This document shows, in pieces, positions 57,481-64,000 of a DNA stretch of 64,000 bases. This stretch comes from Plantago ovata. Taxonomy: Eukaryota; Streptophyta; Magnoliopsida; Lamiales; Plantaginaceae. Location of the stretch: the NCBI GenBank assembly GCA_028274465.1, contig CM051455.1:131164096-131228095 (forward strand), in the 5' to 3' direction. Numbering within the stretch: the stretch's first letter is position 1; every line of letters begins with the position of its first letter. The position numbers were made by a program, and so were the translations under genes. The notes under the pieces are model-generated. The model was not told where the DNA came from and searched no databases. It was given only the letters and a program-made list of their open reading frames with translations.

Positions 57481-59899
57481 TAATAGCTTGCAAACCACAG
57501 GAACCAAGTTAAATCGCACAAGAGCGACATGCTCTGTCCCAAAGTGGCATAATCACAAATTTTTCTCTCTTGTGATTTGAATCTGTGACCAACAGGAAAT
57601 GCTCCTCTCTCTTATGAATTTTTATAGGTTAATCAGTCTAATCCAATAAAGACACGCCTAATAAATTTAGAGCATCGTTGACTTGCTTGATAAGTTCATG
57701 TTGGTGTAACCTTAAATTGCTTGCCACTTACCGGTTGTGTGAACTTAGAGGAGGGGTAGAGATAACATAGTCGTAATCATCCCGCATTAACAAGGATGGA
57801 CCTTGGCGTTTGATGAAGCTTCCTATGTTCCTACCTTAAAGTCGCTCGTTTTAAGTTCACTTTTCGGTATAGGGTGTAGGAGCATGATCGCATGAGCCTA
57901 TCGAGTGGAAAGTGTGGTTTTGTTGCTCTATGGTTACCTTTGTTCCTTGTTGTGATCTCTTGTGTAGTCTCGATTTGGTCTCTTTCGCCTCTGCCTATAC
58001 CATTTGTGTCAGTGTTGTTGAGCTTTCTCATCTTCTCTAGCTTGGCCCACGACGTGTATGCTATTCCTCCACTGTTAAGTCTTCAACTGGATTAGAGTGG
58101 AAGATTTTCTCTAAAAAGTTGGTCTTTTTGGACAGTTTGTGATGCTCTGTTGCTAGTCTAGAGATAGATTACTCGGTGCCTTGAGAGGCTTTTCGTTCTT
58201 GCTTTGTATTTACTCCCCTTGTCTACGGTTTGGAGTTTTATAACGGTAATGGTTGTATAAATTACGAGTATTTATTATAATCGGAGTGTGGAATAAAAAA
58301 TTTAGCCGATTCAAAAAAAAAATTTAAATAAATAAAAAAAATGAAAATAACAATGGCACCAGAAACATGAATGTGACACACAACATTATTGCAAATGTTC
58401 AAGGGAAACTTTTGGAAGTTTTAACTCCACCAAACATGAAAAAAAAAAAATTTAAAAATTTAACATAAGTAATTTTTTTTTCTTTTTCAATTCCAATTCT
58501 TGAACTTTGGCTGTTTTATTAGGTTAGTGGCTTGTTTTGCTCAACTACATAGGATGACGGAGGACGATTGACGTCACCAAATAATTTTCGAACCTCCTTT
58601 ATTTATTTATGATTTATTGTATATATTGTTATATACTACTTAGAATTGCATCATCAAACATGTATGCACTCCCCCGCCTTTAATTAGCCAACAAGCATGT
58701 ATTTGTCTTTTTTTGCGTTCACATTACCAGAGTATATATATTAATATATGGTACTCCAAAGGTGCACATACTTACTACTTGGTTATGTTTTGATATCAAT
58801 CCTTTAACAAAGGATCTAAGCCTGGAATTAGAGGTGAGTGGCGCCTGAGCGAACGTGTAAATTCGTCTATCCAAAATCGCGGAGTCTATCATGGACATAG
58901 AACATTTGATGGGGTTGTGCCTAGGAATCAAACAAGCAATAATGGGTTGTTGTAAGGAATGGTCCTAGTGATTATTTGAAATAAAAAAATGAACCTGTTT
59001 GAAGTATTTAGTTTTGCTGGGGTTAATTTAAAGTAAATGTTTAGGTCAATTTGTAAGTTAGATAAATTATCTGACTTAATTCTATACTGATTAGTGCCAC
59101 ATTTTATAAAATAGAAAATATTGGGGCTAATATATAATAAACAGAAGTTGGAGTTGTTAGGGAGAGAGAAAAATATGATTTTCTCACAAGGGTAAAATAG
59201 TCATTTCTATGAATTAATTTGCAAAAAGTCAAGTTCATGGACCTTGATGTAACGGGTATTGTTTCGTAATTGAAAATACAATTAACAGACACATTAAATT
59301 ATTGTATATTAGATGGCCAATTGTGAACATTAGTTCATAGTGAATGAAGGTGAGTTCAACAAATTATGTTAAAGAAAATAATTACTATGATCAACAATCT
59401 AGGGAAAGAAGTTTTATGCTAAGTTCCGAGAGGCAATAATGAGTGGATAACTTTTCAAGAAGTTAGAGAAGAGTAGAAACATGAGACCTTGTTGAAAGAG
59501 TAAGTATATAGAGAGGTAGATCTTTCTTATATAGTAGGAAAGGATTTTTAATTCTTGGTCAGACGACATAGAAAACAACAAGACAGATCATAATATTATA
59601 TATATAGAAGAAAACACCGCGCTTCCCTCTAAAAATCAGATCCCAAAAAGCACATTTCTCTACTTTCTCTCTCTAATCCTGCCGCCCTTCCTCCATATCC
59701 ACCTCCCTCTCCACCGCAACTCACACATTTCTTCATTCATTCACCGATTATGATTCAATCATATCAAAATTAAACATCAAGTCATTGTTTCTCTCCTTCA
59801 CATTTACTCCACCAAATCCACCACCGATCTCCTCCAAAATTTTCATAACTTCAAATTGGAGCTAATTCATTGATTTCTTAAATTTGATTGATTAATTTT
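57481..59899. other. intergenic; possible poly(A)-tailed insertion
   Basis: The stretch up to 58320 ends in AGCCGATTCAAAAAAAAAA after TTTATAACGG and repeated TA-rich words, the look of a LINE or other retroposed 3' end; its 5' border is not found. 58440-58490 and 59580-59700 are low-complexity. No gene is recognised. Confidence 0.4.
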
Positions 59900-59989
59900 A
59901 TTTGTGTGTAGAAATAGCTTATCCAAATATTTTGGATATGGATTAGCTACCATTTTCATGAATTATGATTAGTTTGTTCTGACTTGTAA

Positions 59990-61015
59990 GAGTGTCTCAT
60001 TAACCTAGGGTTTAGGTTGAGATTCATATACGAGTTTCAAATCATATGTTAATAGTAGTGATTGTTAGATTTTAGTGTGGTTTTAATTACTGTTGTTGGG
60101 ATTTTAATTACTTTTGTTGTGTTTTTAAAAATTATATTGTTGATGTGGTTTAATTGGATAGTTGTAAGGGAATACAGTGTAGTTATAAGTATCTTTGTAG
60201 TGGTTTTAATAAAGATTACTAAGGTTCTAAACATCCTTGATGTGTACTTAGTTTCAGTTACATGCTATGGTTGTTTATTTTAAGAGATTTTGGTTTATTG
60301 TTCTTGTGATTTTAAGAAATATGTAATGCTACTGTGTTGGGTTTCTCCATTATATGGGTTTAACGGGACACGGTATGATTATAAGTATCTTCGTTTTGGT
60401 TTTAAGAACTAATGTTAATGTTCTAAGCATCATTGCATGTTTGTTGTGTAATTTTAAGAGACATTGGTGTGGTTTTAATTCCTATTGTTGTGATTTTAAG
60501 AAATATATAAGGCTATTGTGTTGGGTTTGTCCATTATACAATTTTAATAGGACATGGTGTGGTTATAAGTTTCATTGTTGGGGTTTTAACAAGAGTTATT
60601 ATGATTTTAAGCAGGTGTTGATGATGTCCATCGAGCTTCATGAAGAAAAGGCAAGCAGCACAAGTTCACCATCATATTTATTTGAAAAAAGCATTGAATG
60701 TTTCAACATTTTAATTACTAAAATGTTACATGTAGCTTACTCTAAACTTGTTGACCAATATTTTAATGACAATCCTCAAACTTTTAGACTTGTTTAATAG
60801 TGATTTTTTTCTTTTTATATTTGTGAATGATTTTAAATTGTATCTTAATTAAAGCTATAACAAGCCATCTTAAAATCATATATGTAGATTCTTAAAATCA
60901 CCACATCATCTCTTAAAACCACACCGAATGACATTAAATTCATAATGGAAACTTTCAATGCTAACAATTTATAATACCACACCATAACCTCTTAAAATCA
61001 TACCGTGTATTGTCT
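59990..61015. repeat. repeat-rich element with inverted arms and about 187-bp units
   Basis: On the plus strand units recur near 60116, 60304 and 60489 (TTGTGATTTTAAGAAATAT, TGTTGGGTTT, CCATTATA), a period of about 187 bp. From about 60830 to 61015 the same type of sequence appears inverted (TCTTAAAACCACACC, CTTAAAATCA). Between the arms, 60616-60797 is unique and open (MSIELHEEKASSTSS to QTFRLV, stop), behind an acceptor-like TTTTAAGCAG. This could be a non-autonomous transposon with captured sequence. Confidence 0.5.
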
Positions 61016-62597
61016 GGTATGACCAGCCAAACAAACAAGGTAAGCTAAAAACCAGACCTCTCCATTCATCATATAGGAAAGGCTAAACTCTTCCTAGACT
61101 TTGGCCAGTTGAAATGGTTGAAATGGTATGAACAAATTAACTTTTAACTTTTCATGTTAACAAAGATTGAATACTTAAAAAATTCGTTATTGTTCAAGAG
61201 TTTTGTGACATGAAAGGCTTTGTTATTGATTGAGGAAAGCAGCTACTGGCATCATTCAATGACTCCAAAATTAATTTTATTAAAAGAGCATGAAAAAACC
61301 ACTCCATGAAAATACATACTATAGCATAATAACAATCAAGTGTTTCAGAGATTTCAGATTTGGAAGGCACCATACTAATCATCAATAGAAGATATTTGTG
61401 CTAAACAAATTCAAACACCAAATGGTAATAGAAAGAGGTGTTCAAAACTAGAGAGCCAATTTTGAAGATCTATACTCGATCAATGCAGTGAGTAAAATTA
61501 TATTTTAAGAAAATAGTTAATATCAACGATCTAGGGATAAAGGATATAATTTGCAATTTTTTGATCGTTATTGTTTCGATATCCCAATATTGCTTCGTTA
61601 AGAGGGACCACATAGAGCCAGGGTGGGCATGTTTCGATATCCCAAAAGTTTTAAAAAGATTTTTTTTTTCTTTTCATAATTTAAACCCCTGAACTTCTGA
61701 AATAAATAATTTCAACCCCACCCCGCTCCTCAAACTTCAAAACTTGTATCTGTTATGACTGATGAAACGTGTTTTCACCTTTTATTTTTTACTTTAGCAT
61801 TTTATCTTTTACGTTGCAGTAATTTTCCAGGTTAACTAGCTAGGTGAAAAATCCGTTGCAGACTTGCTTGGCCGGTAGCGAGACCTGTTAGTGCCAGTCA
61901 CCATTCATTGTACCTACAAGATGTTGGTGCTACTGGACGTAAGGTGTGTGGAAGTTTGGTGAGGTAATTATCCTCTCTAAGCTTCTTAGCTCACAAAATA
62001 CTAATTCCATAATTCAGTCTCTCATTCCAAATTCCGATCAATCTCAGGTACACTGTGTCAAGCAGTCCGGCTCGTTGTAATCGTAGCTTGGATTGTATTT
62101 GAACTGTCTCTCTATTTATAAATCTCTGTCCAATACTATATTTGATTGGATTATTCATATTGAGCTTGTTACTATTAATTACTGCTACATATAATTGTTT
62201 ACTTGAGGGACGGGTCACAACAGTATCAGCACCTGCTGTCCTACATAGAGCATACTTAGAAAGATTTCTTAAAAGATAAGAAATAGTATACTTTGTTAAG
62301 TTGTGTAACAGTAATGTTTTGTGGTTGTTCAAGAGTTTTGTGACAAGTGAGAAGCTTTATTAATGATAGGGGAAGACAACTACTGGAAGGCAATTTTCAG
62401 GTTCATATTTGATACTACGATAAAGCAACCAACAATTCGAATGCGACGATCAAAAGAACTGAACAAAGACCACCACCGATTAAAATTCAACAGAAAACCC
62501 AAGAAAATTCACTCTCAATAACAAATACAACCATGCTCTTTTAGAGAATCAACAATCTAAACTCAAATAATACTACCAAATAGTAAAACATTCTAGC
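61016..62597. other. intergenic with one dispersed direct repeat
   Basis: About 70 bp near 61190 (TTCAAGAGTTTTGTGACA, then AAAGCAGCTACTGG) recur near 62330 (TTCAAGAGTTTTGTGACA, GAAGACAACTACTGG), about 1.14 kb apart in the same direction. They could be an old duplication border. No gene. Confidence 0.5.
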
Positions 62598-63105
62598 TAT
62601 CCTAAAGTGAGCACATTGTATGATAATAAGGAGATACCATCACCAAACTTTAGTCTCTCAAAAACACTGAAACTACTAGAATTGATTCTAACATTGTTCC
62701 TTCCTAGCTTACTAGATTTGCCATCCATGTTGCTAACAAACACGAGCTCTAACCTCATATAAGGTCCCCCCCTTCCCTTCTTTAAAACTGCTTTTGACTT
62801 TCTATTGACAAAATATTCCTCCGACTTGGGTGAATACATGTTATCCTAAAGTGGACACATTTTATGATAATAAGGAGATAATACCATCACCAAACTCTAG
62901 TCTCTCAAAAACACACAAACTATATTTCCTAGAGATTTGTTCTAACATTGTTCCTTCCTAGCTTACCAAATATGCCATCCATGTTGCTAACAGACACGAG
63001 CTCTAACCTCATATAAAGTATGTCCCCCTTTTCACTTCTTTAAAACTACTTTTGCCTTTCTATTGACAAAATATTCTTCCTGACTTGGGTGAATACATGT
63101 TATAG
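62598..63105. repeat. tandem duplication, 244-bp unit, two copies
   Basis: Unit 1 at 62598-62841 and unit 2 at 62842-63105 share TATCCTAAAGTG, CATCACCAAACT, TTGTTCCTTCCTAGCTTAC and GACTTGGGTGAATACATG with scattered changes. GACTTGGGTGAATA occurs once more at about 63221. Confidence 0.85.
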
Positions 63106-63261
63106 ACATGATCACTTCACTAAGGAGCTAGCAAGATGTTGAATAGTTAAAAATAAATAAAAAATAAAAATAAATAAATAAAAAAACCTACGCTTACCTG
63201 CTTGCGTGCATATATTGTATGACTTGGGTGAATATAGGCAGTAGCCAATAATAATATTGTT

Positions 63262-63880
63262 GCTACTTCGTAGGTTATATTGCAACATGAGATTGTTCTA
63301 TACTTCATAAAAATGTTAAAAGTTGTTTCTTGCATTATTGGTAACCATGCATCTTAAACTAATGGTCTATCAAATTGGCACAAAGTATTCCCATGGTCCA
63401 AATAGCCAACATGCTTACGATCATGAAATAGATAACAGATCAATCAAGTAGCTCAGTACTCACATTGTACTTATCACCTGTTCCAATCAGCTTCTCATCA
63501 ATACTAACAACATTAAAATATGTTACCACTAAGCTTTTAACCAACATGCTTACTATCAAGACTAATAGTATACGAGGGAGGGTGGGGGTTCATCCCATGA
63601 ATGCTTAATGTTACTACTTCGTAGCTTGTATTGCAGCATAAGACTGTTCTATACTAATTAAAAAAATGCTATTGTAGCTTCATGCATTATTGGCAACCAT
63701 GCATCATACACGCTATCAAATTTGAACCAACTATGCCCATGGTCAATGCAAGCTTATGGCCAACATACGATCATGAATATTAGGATACTGATAAATCATC
63801 TAAGTCAGTAGTCACATTGCAATTCTAACCAGTTTCAATCAGCTTCTCATCACTACTGTTAACAACAATAAATTTATTTA
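63262..63880. repeat. tandem duplication, about 351-bp unit, two copies
   Basis: CTACTTCGTAG at 63263 and 63614, then TGCATTATTGG, CCATGCATC, CCCATGGTC and CAATCAGCTTCTCATCA in the same order. The copies differ by substitutions and small gaps. The second runs toward the window end. Confidence 0.8.
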
Positions 63881-64000
63881 CCAGTCACCAATGGTTGTTA
63901 ACACAACGACTGCACTTCACTAAGTTTTCTCAAAGAGCTTTTCTACGGTTAGTCGCTTAAAACATACATGGAAGTACAATAAAATGAATCTCCCCATGAA

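Noticed and set aside
57831-58095. Overlapping frames with a hydrophobic stretch (CGFVALWLPLFLVVISCVVS)
   Set aside because: Short, in a region that ends with a poly(A)-like tail; both strands are open and no family is recognised.
1-64000. CRISPR arrays, bacterial operons or phage genes
   Set aside because: No spaced direct repeats of that type, and gene structure with introns and plant transposons shows a plant nuclear genome.

Overview
This is nuclear DNA of a flowering plant, most likely a eudicot. It is AT-rich, has GT-AG introns, carries plant gene families (UDP-glycosyltransferase of the UGT86 type, F-box proteins with FBD, DUF295 and F-box-associated tails, a tRNA-Gly), and is packed with Ty1/copia elements, Mutator-like, hAT, Stowaway and Tourist transposons. 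The exact species cannot be told from the sequence alone. Host genes that look able to work are few: one two-exon F-box/FBD/LRR gene (10125-11657, minus) and two short secreted-peptide genes (29499-29738 and 45400-45576, plus) that resemble each other. A tRNA-Gly(UCC) gene or near-gene lies at 56246-56317 (minus).

Layout. 0-10 kb: remains of a UGT86-like cluster. A C-terminal piece lies at 2-303; a second copy starts at 3164 and is split by a 3.7-kb LTR element just behind its start codon and by a 210-bp hAT insertion further in. 10-12 kb: the F-box gene. 12.6-24.3 kb: a host segment repeated about three and a half times in tandem, with different mobile elements in different copies (solo LTR and full copia element in copy 1, Stowaway MITE and a short solo LTR in copy 3). 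24-31 kb: sparse intergenic DNA with a non-autonomous Mutator element, a solo LTR, a secreted-peptide gene and a Tourist MITE. 31.5-36.3 kb: a Sirevirus-like copia element with both LTRs. 36.6-42.1 kb: a complete-looking autonomous Mutator-like element (MULE) with 9-bp target duplication, terminal inverted repeats, a six-exon transposase gene and a second, convergent small gene, a layout like maize MuDR. 43-46 kb: CACTA end, hAT-like element, foldback element and the second secreted-peptide gene. 46.9-52.1 kb: copia element on the minus strand. 52.7-57.5 kb: broken F-box genes of three tail types, mixed with copia scraps, two hAT elements and the tRNA. 57.5-64 kb: no recognisable genes, but several tandem and inverted repeats.

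The most unusual items are the MULE with its membrane-anchored companion protein and two exact mitosis-type (MSA) promoter motifs, the non-autonomous LTR element that codes for two aspartic-protease domains and no reverse transcriptase, the pair of related secreted-peptide precursors, and the tandem array whose nested insertions give a relative time order.
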